Below, piece after piece: positions 10,709 to 21,943 of a stretch of DNA of 64,000 nucleotides (position 1 is the first letter of the stretch; every line of letters starts with the position of its first letter). Under the pieces are notes generated by a model, which saw only the letters and a program-made list of their open reading frames with translations, made no database searches and was not told where the DNA came from. Made by a program: the position numbers and the translations under genes. The DNA is from Agroathelia rolfsii (taxonomy: Eukaryota; Basidiomycota; Agaricomycetes; Amylocorticiales; Amylocorticiaceae), in the NCBI GenBank assembly GCA_018343915.1, contig JABRWF010000001.1, forward strand, positions 2,418,001 to 2,482,000, read 5' to 3'.

Positions 10709-13700
10709 GCAGGCTCAAAGGGGCTAAACCTTTTATCATGCAGAGCTCATCTGACAGCCTGAAAGCATCTTACAGTGATGACATGGAGCCTGTATTTGTC
10801 TTGGCCCTTCGAATTCCCAGGATTTAGTCTACTCGGAAATGGAGATAAGTATAATACCCTTGCTGACCATACATGAATGTTGAGCCCATGATAATACATC
10901 TACAATCAATGAAACGAAAAGACCCTAGAGTGATAATGTTATTATCCTTTGTCCCGAGTCATTGTTTTCTTTATCACCAGCAGTGATACATCAAACTATC
11001 TATTCCTCCTGTGCATGATTTGACTATCACTGGCAGAGTTGGAGTTATTGGCAGCGGTCATCTGCTCAGGTTGACGCCGTCTATGAGACAGCGTGTATTT
11101 AATGTATGACAACGACCTGCATTCTGATCATATCTGTCAATTGTTTATGGTCATGGAAAAAGCTGCATTGGTGATCGCAGAGAAGTTTAGCCTGAGTTAG
11201 CCCGTGGGGTCCCGTGAAAGCTTCCGGCTGTCAATCAGCTATTTATGCTTGTTTGGGATATATGTCGACCCTAGCAGAATGCGAGCACACACTGATCTAT
11301 GAAAGGTACATTTAGCCTAATTCATGCCCTTCGGAATGTACGAACAATCGAACGGCCAAGAAGATATCCTGAATCATTTAACGTCATATATAGTCCCAGC
11401 TTCTAGTAAGTGACGGAGCCAGATTTTACAGATCCGGACTGCACAGGCCTGAGGCGAAATCGGAAGAACAGGCTTGAACGTGCGCTTATTTTCCTATAAC
11501 ACAGTTAGAATCGGCTCAATGCCAATGTCAAGAAAACTGGGAAGTGATGATTGATTATTATTGTTTATTCCTGAAATAAGCCCTGAATAAGGATAATTCG
11601 GCTCCAATTCCTCAAATGCGTTGATTGTTACGTCTTATCCACCAGTGTACTAGGTATTGATCCTGACTGTTTTGAAACTAATTATCAACTATCTGATATC
11701 ACCCCTGAATTGGTCCAGTCTGGTGTTAGGCCGTATTGGCCTTATTGCGGAGTCATCGAGTGGTAGTACCCATCAGCCTATTGCTTATTGTTCATCTGAA
11801 AAATATGTTCATCTCCTCTATAAATTTTGAGTTTGATTCGCCACAAGCACCTAATAGAAGACCAATCCCGCTGCCATTAGGATTTGATGCCTACGTCAAT
11901 CAAAACTCGTAATCAACTGCTGGGAAAGCTGGGTACTTACCCTAGTAGCGTTGTGCATTTGAACGAGAATACAAAAGATAGACAGTAGGTTTTCAAGATG
12001 AGGATGCTAACAAGGATGGAGCGACATATGCCTTGCTATAAGGATCGAAGTAACACATCCCAATTTCCGAGGGATTTTCATACACCCAGTTACGGGCGAC
12101 AACACACAAGAAATTTGGATCAAATTCGCGTATCCTTGGGAAACGATATTTTCTGATAAAACTATACTAAATCAACATTACCCTCAGGGCCAAGATGCGA
12201 ATACGCTATGTGCCCCCAACTCACTAGTAGGCTACTTCAAATCGGACTGGTACATGGTTCAAGTGAGCGCTGTTCAGGCGGCCAGCCCATAGAGTATCTA
12301 GGCTAATACATACCCAGGTGAGCACAGCGAGCATCTGAGTCTACCTACAGGAGACTGATCAGGATGTATTACATACTTACATCCTTTACCTACGAGATTC
12401 GTTGTGCATGCCCAAGATGTGCTATCGAACAACATACATAATCAACTGCGTTGCATCTTGACTGCCTTAGGCTCCCTAGACACACCACAATAGAGGACCG
12501 CACTATCCTTAATGAATGGTAATATCTGATATCTGAGCCCTTGCTATTCGGATTAATTGTTCTCATTTAACCCAGATACTCGATAGTGATCTGTGAGCAT
12601 GATGAGTACCGCCTTAGCACACTGATGTGTATCTGAGAATAGCCACTCAGCTGCCATATCGTACGGAATCACTCGAAAATCTCAATTGCCCCTCTGGCCT
12701 GATCAGCCACTGATGCAGCTCTAGGATACCAAAAGAATACAAAATCATTGTATCAGTTGATTAGGCGTACTAGAATAAACATAAACCGCGTATCCAAAAC
12801 TCAATATTCATCATCATCGTCGTCGTCATGGTTCATCAGGTAATTATCACTATCACCATGGACGCGCCAAGCTCATTGGATATGTATAGTGCCCTAATCA
12901 TCAACCATCTGCTAGTGATCATCATATGTCATCTTTTTTTTTTCTAGCGCTTCAAAAGAAACTTAGGCTGGCGCGCTCACTAGTACCGCTACTGAGGAAT
13001 GCTGTACTGATACTGCCACAGCTTGCCAGTCTCGGCCTGAACCCAAGTAACATGGCCCAAGCAAGTGACATTGCAGCTTTGAAATTTATACAGGCATAAT
13101 GCGGCGGTTACAATGCGCCAGCAGTCAACCGTAGTCAGTAACCACAAAGGGCCTGCAATTAATTATTTGCCAGTGGAACGCCGGAGTGTCTAAGAGCCTC
13201 GCCTCTTTGTTATATATTCAGTTGCGGCGTGCCTGTCGGTTTTAGACCATCGACCACGCACGAGTGTGTTTCAAAGCCCTGCTAACCCTACTACCTTGTC
13301 CAAGCTGGGTTTTTGCCAGGTACTCAAAGCCCCAATCCAACCTGAAATTCCACAATTGCCGACATGTGAAGTTGATCACGAACCGCCCGAAGTTCCCCAG
13401 ACGCGAAGCACTGGCAGTGGTGCGGCAATGGTGCCACGGATTAATATCGACGATTAATAGTCTGTAGCGCCCTTCTATGATAGAAAACATCACATTAAGC
13501 TTTGGGGAGAAACAAAAGGCCCGAATCACTTCCGTGCCGTGCCGTCGCGCAGTTCTCCGAGTCAGTGCTACTACTAAACTTTGAAGACCCAAATGGGACA
13601 AAGTGTATTATAAACCTCAGCGCGAAACGCTGATCGAGTAACTGGGCCAAAGATTGATCAGGGTTGCAAAACATTCAAGCTACAAGCACAGTCAGCAAAT

Positions 13701-14264
13701 ACTGTTAGTAGTGATCCATTGAACTTGAGTAGTCCGATGACGGCATCCAAATCGACACCGGTACTCAGGCTGGCGCCGGCTCGCTCCGAATCCAGCCTGA
13801 AGGCTAGCGCTAGTAAACCTGAGGATGATGACAGCAAGGATGACCGAGGAGAAATCACTCAACCCCATGTGTGTGCATGGACGATGATAGCTCCCAGGTT
13901 TTCCGCGGTGGCCATGGGTATACACATCATCATCGTTTCGGCTCGTCCGACTCTTTTCCTCCCCAACCCCACTGGCAAGGCGGCCCGACCGCAGCGATTA
14001 CTGCTGTGACAGCCATTAGATCATCCATGCCAGTTTAACGCATGTATCATGTGCTGGTTCCATGAATCAACAATAGTTAATTCAGTTTTTTATATATAAA
14101 CATAGTGCATACTACCTATGTGTGCATATAGATCGTCATACAGGTTTCATGGCTCTATCATATCAGCAATAATTAAATAAGCGGATGGCCTGGTGTTATC
14201 ATCCTCGGCATCTGCATGACTATGCAATCAGTGATGCTTGTGGCTCTGGCATAGCATGTCCTCA

Positions 14265-14310
14265 TACCACCACTACCATCATCATCATCATCATCATCGT
14301 CATCGTCCTA
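14265..14310. repeat. CAT/ATC trinucleotide microsatellite
   Basis: This is a run of CAC/CAT and ATC-phase triplets (catcatcatcatcatcat core, then cgtcatcg). It produces a spurious polyhistidine stretch in one short open frame. Confidence 0.8.
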
Positions 14311-15066
14311 CTGCAACTAAGTTGCGGCAAGGGGAATTTCAGCTGCTAAAAAGGAACAGCTTTCATGACAACGATGAGGAGAGTTATTCGGGTTCGGGAG
14401 ATGGATACGAGACGTTGGCTGATTGGTCGTAAAAGGTCATTCATTAATAAAAGTCGTGAAAAAGTCGTCGAGTCGTAAAAATGTACGTGGATGCCTTGTG
14501 TATGGAGAGCGTCCTGTGGGTCGTGACAAAAGATGGACGGGGCATGTGATAGGAGATGGTGGGGGAGGGGGATAGTGATGGGGAAGGGGGAGAAGACCAC
14601 GTTGGAAAAAAAGGGTAGGTGGATGTGAATGTGGATGGCGAATTTGAAAAGATAGGAAAAGGCAATAAAGGCTACGCGGGTGTATGAATCAATGATCGAT
14701 GAAGAAGCCGTCGTGCGAGAGTCGATATTAAAAGGTTGCTGCTCTAGATAGATTGCTAAAAAGAGAAAAAGGGATGGTGAAGGCTGTATAAACATATTAA
14801 AAATGCGAAGGAATCGGGAAGAGGCGAAGAAAAGAAGGGAATAATGGTAATACAGAAATGGTATAAAAATGTGGATGGGACCAGCCTGTTGTAGAATTGC
14901 GAAGCGAAGCGTGGACGAGAGATGTCTGATTGTGCGGGTATAGATGAACTACTTTTTTGGTTCTTCTTCACCGCACCTGGCGTTGATAAGGAAATAATCA
15001 GGGGATAGTGTTACTGGAGATTCGCAGATTTGGACAGTTCAACTGGTGCGACGGGGATAATGTTAA

Positions 15067-16053
15067 TCAGAAGCTCTGGCGTCTGTGAGAGGAGCGCTTG
15101 AGAACGGATGGCTTGGTCGGTGATTGTGGACCCTTGGAGGAATTGCCCCCAAAGGAAGTAAGCAGGCGTTTTAATAAAGGAAGCTGCTTCTTGGGGCTCA
15201 TCATGGGCGGGGTCTGCACGTGATAAGAACATGTCATATCAGCTAGGTAAGGAAATAGATTATCTATCAATGAAATCATACACACCGTCATTTCTATGTG
15301 GGCGCCTTTTTGGGGAATGATGGTATAGTGACTTGATGGTGGTTGGACGACATAGACGCCGTTTACGTATTTCGCTGGTGCGGGAATAGGGGCGGGCGTT
15401 GTGTATGACCTCGAATTTGGGGCTCGTGATGAATGATGGAAATACACTTGGGGAGCCTGGGCAGGCTTATCCCTTTCTCGGCCTCGCTCGTATCCATGTG
15501 TCCCATGAGAAGTCGAAGAAGGACCCTGTGAAGACTGGCGAGAACTTGTGCGGGACCGTGAGGAGGCGCGATCACGATCGTGATGAACGATGGGAGCCGG
15601 AACTGGGACGACATGTGGGCGTTGGTCGACAGAGCGAGAGCGAGTACGTGTTTGCATTGCTGGAGGGGATTTGGAGCGGATTTCTCGGGGGCGGTCGTTT
15701 CCCCGGCCACTGCTCTCTGTAGCGTGGCGGCTGTGGTGGATACGATCATCGCGCAAGGGTGCTGTGGCAGAGCGTATGGGAGTGGGTCGCACAGTAGTGG
15801 TGACGCTGCTAGTGACGACGGAACCCCTTGAGTTTGAGTGGGATGGGGGGCGGTTAGATGCATGTCTAGGACGTGGATGTTGTATCTCTCGTGTAACAAC
15901 GGCTGGACTAGCATGGTAATCCGAGGGCGAGGGCAGGAATGGATTGCCGTACTGTGAACGGCAGGCATTTGCCTCGTTTGCCCAACGGCCTACACCTTCA
16001 AGCTTTGCCTGATAACGCTCCCATGCGTCGGGGGAATAATCGTACTCGGTCAT
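15067..16053 (-). CDS. Conserved Agaricomycete Ser/Arg-rich protein of unknown function
   Basis: I recognise the architecture but not a function. The N-terminus MTEYDYSPDAWERYQ and a following helix (LEGVGRWANEAN) are the conserved-looking part. A long low-complexity middle is rich in Ser, Arg, His and Pro (RSRSVDQRP, SRSRTSSRQSS). Then come the short conserved block YVNGVYVVQPPSSHYTIIPQ and a basic Ser-rich tail. A 72-nt segment near 15223-15294 has good splice signals (gtgtgt donor, cag acceptor, branch-like ctgat) and is a multiple of three without stops. I read it as an intron, since it inserts a hydrophobic, off-character peptide. RS-like repeats could be phosphorylated. A TATA-like tatatat lies about 120 bp upstream. 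The protein is probably intrinsically disordered. Confidence 0.7.
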   Translation of the reverse strand: MTEYDYSPDAWERYQAKLEGVGRWANEANACRSQYGNPFLPSPSDYHASPAVVTREIQHPRPRHASNRPPSHSNSRGSVVTSSVTTTVRPTPIRSATAPLRDDRIHHSRHATESSGRGNDRPREIRSKSPPAMQTRTRSRSVDQRPHVVPVPAPIVHHDRDRASSRSRTSSRQSSQGPSSTSHGTHGYERGRERDKPAQAPQVYFHHSSRAPNSRSYTTPAPIPAPAKYVNGVYVVQPPSSHYTIIPQKGAHIEMTVCMISLIDNLFPYLADMTCSYHVQTPPMMSPKKQLPLLKRLLTSFGGNSSKGPQSPTKPSVLKRSSHRRQSF

Positions 16054-16974
16054 GTTGGGCGAGGGGGAAAGAGTGCGACGAGGAGGAGGAGGCAGATGGA
16101 GATGAGATAGCTAGAGGTGCTTGAAGAGATGAAATGAGATAGGAGATCGGATACAGTGTGCCTGTGGGGTATATATGCACACAGAGCAGAACCACACAGG
16201 AAAGACTGCGTCACAAAAGCAATGCGGGAGGAAACGTGGGGCGTGGCAGGCAGTAGTAGAGGCTAGACTGCATATATAAGCCTAGCAGTGATGGAAATCA
16301 GAACAGATATCACGCACCCGGTGATTAACAGAGATACCCACTACAGAACAATGGCGACGTCCGCTCTGGGGACCTATATGGGACTGGAACCTGCTCACGG
16401 GGGAGGGGGGGGTTGGGTGAGTAAGTTATAGTTGCAGAGAGAAAATGGAGTCAGGGCTAGGCAGGCTCTGGGACCGAGCCGGAAGAAGCACCCTCGGAGC
16501 TTGCAACCTTGCCGGGGCACCAAATCATGAAATAACCCCGCTTGATCCGCTCCAACCCCGGGTTCCTTGACCCTCCCTCTTTTAGCCAAGACGCTCCAAG
16601 AAACAGGCAGGGTCCCAATCACACCTCTCAAATGGAAGCATCTTAATAAAATCTTGTTTTGTATTGGGTATGCAACAGCAATATAAAGACGGTCGTGATA
16701 CGCAAGCTCAACTCCGTACACAAGCAATACAGTGCAGATCAACAGCAGCAGCAGCAGCCGCCACCGCATCGTCCCCTCAGAAATCAATTCCATCTCGTCC
16801 AGTGCTTCATCCATTCTACTATGGTGAAACATACCAATCCTGTGGCAACACCCTCGCCGAAGGTGCCGAGACTCGGGTAACGCGTGCAAGAGAGTATAAG
16901 AATAAAAATAGATGAAAACGATGATGGGGAAGAAAAGAGAAAAGAGAAACCAGGATGTTGCGAACGGTGGCAAC
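16054..16974. other. Intergenic 0.9 kb
   Basis: This holds the upstream region of the Ser/Arg-rich gene and the 3' region of the expansin-like gene. One 195-codon minus-strand frame (16395-16982) is hydrophobic low complexity, overlaps the end of the next gene and shows no domain, so I do not call it. A short CAG repeat lies near 16741-16757. Confidence 0.5.
16170..16176 (-). promoter_or_regulatory. TATA-like box of the Ser/Arg-rich gene
   Basis: The sequence TATATAT with flanking GC (gcatatatacccc on the minus strand) lies about 117 bp upstream of the start codon at 16053. Confidence 0.4.
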
Positions 16975-18324
16975 CTAATCAAAGCTCCAGGTCATGCCAT
17001 AGAGACGGCCCACGCTGGGGTCTGCGAGTGTGTCAAATGCAGCCGGTGAGAAATCAAGATCGAGCAAAGCACAGCCGGTGCATCGGTCAGTAATCTCGAC
17101 TGTCACAGACTTTCCTTGGTCTACGTGAAACATTCATATTGAGTCGGATAAAACACTTCACAATGACATGTCTAACTCACAGTTGGCAGTGACCTTCTTG
17201 CCGCAGATTGGGTTGGAATTAGGGTTGACACCATCATACCCACTGTACGTTTGAGGTTAGTAACGTCGTCGAGCATATAAAATTTCAACATACGGGTAAA
17301 CATCGTAGAGAAGGTGGGAGACAGCAGCGATGTAATCGGCGTCGGTGTTGGTGATACCGCAGGAGCCAAGTCCAGTTTCATAGAAGGTACCTTTTAAAGT
17401 TAAATGGATCGGTCAGGACACTACAGAAATGACATATGCCAATAAATTATAAAACTAACCTTGGCCAGTGTTAACGGCGGTCAACCAGCTATCTGATGAA
17501 CTTGAGCTGGAGCTGGAGCTAGAGCTAGCACTCGTAGCAGCTGCGGCAGACGAGGAAGTCGATGTCGTTGTGGGAGTAGGAGTGGGAGTAGGGGTCGTCG
17601 ATGTGGTTGGTGCGGCCTCGGTAGTTGTCGGTGTCCAGGTGCTTGAGGTAGTTTCAGGCGTCCAAGTGCTTGAGGTGGTCGTGGGAGCCGCCTGAGAGGT
17701 GGAAGTGGTGGTCGGCTCAGGTGTCCAAGTCGATGAAGAGGATGAAGCCGAGGACGAAGACCATGTCTCCGAGGACGATGTGGCCGCAACTAATGTCGTA
17801 GATGACGATATCGTAGTAGACGATGGTGCAATGGTAGGCGTCACCGTCGTAGGCGATGCCGAAGTGAATGATTCCGTCGTAAGTGATGCCGAAGTGAATG
17901 ATTCCGTCGTAGGCGATGCCGTCGTGGTGGGCGATACCGCAGCAGTAGATGATACCGTAGCGATAGACGATGACGTGGTTGTAGGTAATGGCAAGGAAGA
18001 TGATTCAAGGGATGAAGTAGGTGCAACGTCAACACTTGTCGAAGAGGATGAGAAGGCAGTCGTACTGGTGCTGCTCAATGCACTGCTCGAGGAGCGAGCT
18101 TTGCAAGTCTTCCTGTTGTTACCACGCTTCTTACGGGAAACACGAGGAGCAAACGGGAGGCTTTCAGCCTGCTCCTGCTCGGCAATAATCGAATCACGGA
18201 CAACCATCTCCGCTGCGACACGGGCGGCAATGGCACGGTGATGATGCGACTTGCCCGGAGCGGACAGGGCCGCGGCGGAAGAGATAAAGGAGACAACGAC
18301 GAGGAATTGGAAAAGAGAGTACAT
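16975..18324 (-). CDS. Secreted expansin-like protein, RlpA-like double-psi beta-barrel
   Basis: The start ATG at 18322-18324 gives a signal peptide (MYSLFQFLVVVSFISSAAA). A basic segment with dibasic sites follows (SRKKRGNNRK), which could be a Kex2-type processing site. A very long Ser/Thr/Pro linker comes next, with degenerate TTESFTSAS repeats, and would be heavily O-mannosylated. The C-terminal double-psi beta-barrel is split by introns. It begins TFYETGLGSCGITNTDADY, continues GYDGVNPNSNPICGKKVTA, and ends VTVEITDRCTGCALLDLDFS ... GMTWSFD. The cysteines and the ITDRCTGC and DLDFS motifs match fungal expansin-like/RlpA domains. No CBM is seen. Likely role: cell-wall loosening or surface binding, inferred from the family. 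Confidence 0.87.
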
Positions 18325-18852
18325 GGTGACCCAGTTGTCCGCAAAATCAGGTTAGGGGGTGTAAAAGGGGCTTAGAAATGTCCTTTAAAAGGCGGCAGCA
18401 GCAGTCGTTTATCTCGCTGATGAAGAGATAGCCGAATGAACAATGAACGATGTGCGTGCGGCAACAAAGCACGAATCCAAATCTGAAAAGACAGACGGAG
18501 GCTAAGGGAGGGAAAGGCGAGGGAGAAACGAGGGCGGAGGTGAACGACGACTGACAACCTGGTGAAGAGCCATGGACGATTGTCCTCATCAAATTTATGT
18601 ATTTCGGAGTACGTCCAGCATTTGGCTGTGGCTGCTCCATTTAGCCATCCAATTATTTTACTAGCTTCCAAATATGGCTAGACACTCCGGAAAATAGCCC
18701 TAAATTTAGCGGTTGCCTTGTCCGGAGCACAGCACTACCCGATGGAGGCTGGCAGGGCCGGTTCTGATCCAAATTTACTTGGACGGTCTCAGCACTCCTC
18801 GCTCTCATCATCATCCGTCTCTATTCCACAAAACACAACACAACACAAAAAA
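18325..18852. other. Divergent promoter, expansin-like / eIF3h
   Basis: This 528-bp interval separates two divergent genes and should hold both promoters. The plus-strand leader just before the eIF3h ATG is CA-rich (cacaacacaacac). An in-frame upstream ATG at 18718 would extend eIF3h by 45 residues. Confidence 0.5.
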
Positions 18853-20213
18853 ATGGCAACGTCCATGGCAGCCGCTTTGGCGGCCTCGATACCATCTGCT
18901 CAGGCTGCGCCGACCCCGTCTGCGCCAACTCATGAAAAGATCCCGGATTCGGTGCTCAAAGTCATCGATGTCGAGGCAGCCATTCCCCTCGCATCCGTCC
19001 AGTTGGACAGTCTTGTGAGGATAAAATCAAATAATAGGGCTGTCTCCCCAGCGACAATTCAAACGCATATTCTCAGGTAGTTACCAAGATCCTGAAGCAC
19101 AGTGGTGAGGCAGCGCAGCGTGCCCAAGGTCTTCTCCTAGGCCTTGATCTCGATGGTGTCCTGGAGGTTTCAAATTCGTTTCCCCTGCCGATCTATTCTG
19201 GTGAAGATGAAGAAAAAATATCGAAATCCACCAGTGTGTGATGTGCTCTATAAGGTTCCCACAATGGCCTCTTATGAAGATCTCCAGGCAGATATCAGGC
19301 ATCCATGCTTCGTTCATTGAGAGAGGTGCAATCAGACGATAGCGTGGTCGGCTTCTACCAAGCCTCACCACTGGGTGCATTCTTCAAACAAACAATGATA
19401 GAAACTCAGGCCATTCACCAAGAAAAGCTGCGCCAAGGAGGTGTTGTGATTCTTCATGGTACATTTCTCTTTGTGGCGATTTTTTTTTTCTTTCTTTCTT
19501 ATCCCTTCCATACAGATCTTTCGCAAGCCACATCCGGAGATGCTTCCCTGCGGGCATTCAGGCTCACAAAGTCATTCCTGGACGCATATAAAAAATCAAA
19601 CTTCAGTACCGCGGGGTGAGCAAATCTCCTACGATCATCATCTTAATTATCTTTTTGTGTGATCGGAATCAACTTAACAACGTGGATTAGGCTCATTAGC
19701 CATAGCCTGTCTTTTGCTAACATCCTGGAAGAGTTGCCTGTCGCCATCCGCACCAATGCCTTGTCTAGTGCCTTTTTCTCTGCCGTAACCCAACCTCCCG
19801 CAAGCCAAACCTTGCAAACAACACCTACTGCATCAACGCCCTCCTTCGCTGCCCTCGACTTTGTTTCGACGGGCATCACACGATCGCTCGAGCAGATCTC
19901 TGACGCCGTAGAGGCTTATCGTGTAGAGGAAGGCAACCTCGCCTATCACGCGCGCCAAAATACCCGCGAACGTGCCAAAGTGGACGCATATATCCAGAAG
20001 CGCAAGGAAGAAAACGCAACACGTCTGGCACAAGGCTTGCCTGCGCTACCTGAGGAGGACGTAAACAGGCTGTTCAAGATCCCACCTGAGCCGAGCCGAT
20101 TGGAGAGCATGTTGTTGTTGGCACAGATAGATGCATATGCGGGCGGACTGGAAAGCGCAGCAGGCACGGGCTTGCTCAAAATGTATGCTGCCAAGGCCAG
20201 TGCGGGCATCTGA
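18853..20213 (+). CDS. Eukaryotic translation initiation factor 3 subunit H (eIF3h)
   Basis: eIF3h is an MPN-domain subunit of the eIF3 complex in the cytoplasm. After a short Ala-rich lead (MATSMAAALAAS) the MPN domain begins with VQLDSLVVTKILKHS and GLLLGLDLDGVLEVSNSF. The later blocks VVGFYQASPLGAFF and LRAFRLTKSFLDAYK match eIF3h. No JAMM metal motif is present, as expected for this non-catalytic subunit. The C-terminal helical part (LEQISDAVEAYRVEEGNLAYH) ends MYAAKASAGI. At least four introns occur (for example ending ctcag before GTAGTTACC near 19078). The start at 18853 is preferred for its A-rich context and the family start, although an in-frame ATG lies upstream. Confidence 0.93.
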
Positions 20214-20687
20214 GCCCCGACCATCGCTTGTCTTGTCTATACTTGTACGTTGTGATGATTATTATGTGTACCAGTACATGTACAATCACTGTGGCAGCGG
20301 TAATTTGTTTCTTTTTCTATTGCTGTTCCATTCTAGCGGCTCTTCAGTCAATTGTATCCTTCTAGACTCAAGCTATAAGGTGGATGCATAAGATAGCTGA
20401 ACAAGGCTTCAAGTCCATCACCGGCATATGACCTCGTTCTATCAATGAGTTCTCAGGCCTAAACCTTGTTCAAGCCGTATTATCGGCTCACGCCGACTAT
20501 GGCTATGCCATAGCAGCCAGAAAGAGATTATTTGCGGGCCGTACTGAAAAAAAATAATTGAATGGAAGGCACCCCGGTTTCATACATGTATCCTCGTGAA
20601 ATTCACACAGGGAACGCGATGAACACATGGTCTCAAAGAGAACGGAGTTTGTTTGATATATATTCGAGAGTATAATGGCTTCATATC
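20214..20687. other. Intergenic 0.47 kb, convergent 3' ends
   Basis: Between the convergent ends of eIF3h and epoxide hydrolase A. I see nothing coding in it. Confidence 0.5.
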
Positions 20688-21867
20688 CTATGACGACAAA
20701 CGTTGCACCCACTCCAACAGGTCTTTGTTTAGCTGTTCAGCGTGCGATAGGACAACCCAGTGTGATGAGTCGTACTCCTTAACGGTCGTCGGCCCTTTGC
20801 ATAGCTGGGCTGTCTGCCCCTTGCCTATAATCGGATGGGCTGCATAATCCTGTAGGGCTGCGCCGTAAAACACAGGCTTTGTGATAACGTAGCGTTCCTG
20901 AGGGATCTCCTTGTCACCTGTAGATATGATACCCGACAACATAGCCTTGTAGTAGTTCAAGGCTGGAGTAATACCACCATTTCCAAAGCTCTTGTCGAAA
21001 CGTTCGGAAAACTTCAGGAGATATGAGAGAACTGATCTCCAAAATGGAGTCTAGTTAAATCAGCTTACCTCCTGAGTGATATAATCCGGTTTTGGTCTGA
21101 TTTCGTTCCTTGTGATGTACGCCTTTGCAGCACCGATAGGACCCAGATCGGTCTTCCAGATGCTGGGATCCTGAGGAAATACAAGACTCTTGAAACTTTC
21201 CCACTGCATTCGACGACAGTGAGTGGATGATACTTTAATCGACAGGCTTGTAAAATTAGGCGTACGTTGCGTTCGATAAGAGCAGGCGCCTCATCTTCTC
21301 CAAAGAATTGACCATATCCGTAAGGGAAATATCCAAGCAGAGCGGTCAACTTCTCATATATGGCCTTGAAGTCGGTCTCGGGGTTTGGAGGGAAGTACGA
21401 CACAGCAAGGAAGCCAAAGCCTAGGAACCGTTCTGGGTACAAATTTGCAAGGCGAGAGGCGATCGAGGAGCCCCTAATAAAAAGGTAGATCAGGATATAA
21501 TGTTTCTGGGGCTTGAGAGCCTCGGAGAGTTATCATACCAATCATGACCAATCACAACCACTTTGTCCACTTTCTCCGCATCCAAGATATCGATGAGATC
21601 TTTTGCCAAGAGTATGAGTTGATATGGCTGGACATCTAATGGCTTGTCTGTCCCGCCGTAGCCCAGCATGTCGGGCACAATCACAGCATATCCGTTCTTT
21701 TCGAAGAATGAGACTTCGGCCTCCCAATCAGTCGAAAGAGATGGGAAACCATGAACAAAGAGGATGGTTGGTTTAGCAGCATCCGCTGATGAGCTGGAAG
21801 GTGTCACATAATAGTTGTAGGTGATGTTTCGAGAATTGACAAGTTTCTTATAGTTGGCGGGATCCAT
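20688..21867 (-). CDS. Epoxide hydrolase (alpha/beta hydrolase), copy A
   Basis: This is a soluble epoxide-hydrolase-type alpha/beta hydrolase that would open an epoxide to a diol. The oxyanion HGFPS motif is in ILFVHGFPSLSTDWEAEV. The nucleophile is the Asp of VVVIGHDWGSS, formed across an intron. The lid carries LGYFPYGYGQFFGEDEA. The catalytic His is in YDSSHWVVLSHAEQLN near the end. Introns lie near 21475-21540, 21207-21265 and 21023-21068. Length is about 330 residues, normal for the family. The start ATG at 21865-21867 has a TATA box about 65 bp upstream. The gene is a tandem duplicate of the one at 22451-23615, with a mosaic of near-identical and diverged blocks. The native substrate is unknown. 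Confidence 0.9.
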
Positions 21868-21910
21868 GATGGTAAACTGAGGCTAAGATTCTGATGTGCC
21901 ACTAAGTATT

Positions 21911-21928
21911 TTCTCGAGGCCTCGAGAA
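21911..21928. promoter_or_regulatory. 18-bp perfect palindrome, possible operator
   Basis: The sequence TTCTCGAGGCCTCGAGAA is its own reverse complement. It sits directly upstream of the TATA box of epoxide hydrolase A and is only partly retained upstream of copy B. A dimeric transcription-factor site is a reasonable inference. Confidence 0.4.
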
Positions 21929-21930
21929 TA

Positions 21931-21943
21931 CCTTTTATATATA
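21931..21943 (-). promoter_or_regulatory. TATA box, epoxide hydrolase A
   Basis: The minus strand reads TATATATAAAAGG about 65 bp upstream of the start codon. The equivalent element is conserved before copy B. Confidence 0.6.

Larger units (their letters stand above)
10658..15066. other. Gene-poor 4.4-kb region
   Basis: No convincing gene is visible from the FMO-B promoter to the end of the Ser/Arg-rich gene. Open frames are short, unrelated to families I know and often overlap on both strands (for example 13242-13601 and 13719-14009). The sequence is rich in stops on both strands between about 10.9 and 13.2 kb. ATC/TCATCA-type microsatellites occur near 12810-12830 and 14274-14300. Around 14440-14960 the plus strand is strongly purine-rich; this probably includes the 3' UTR of the minus-strand gene at 15067. 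I see no terminal repeats or transposase. Confidence 0.5.

Noticed and set aside
13242..14009. Several ORFs of 60-119 codons on both strands
   Set aside because: Overlapping frames without domains, no start/splice context; may be noise.
15363..15968. 201-codon minus-strand ORF
   Set aside because: Alternate frame of the Ser/Arg-rich gene; the other frame has the conserved start and end blocks.
16395..16982. 195-codon minus-strand ORF
   Set aside because: Hydrophobic low complexity, overlaps the expansin-like gene end, no domain or splice-consistent extension.
17699..18241. 180-codon plus-strand acidic/Val-rich ORF
   Set aside because: Antisense shadow of the Ser/Thr repeat linker of the expansin-like gene.
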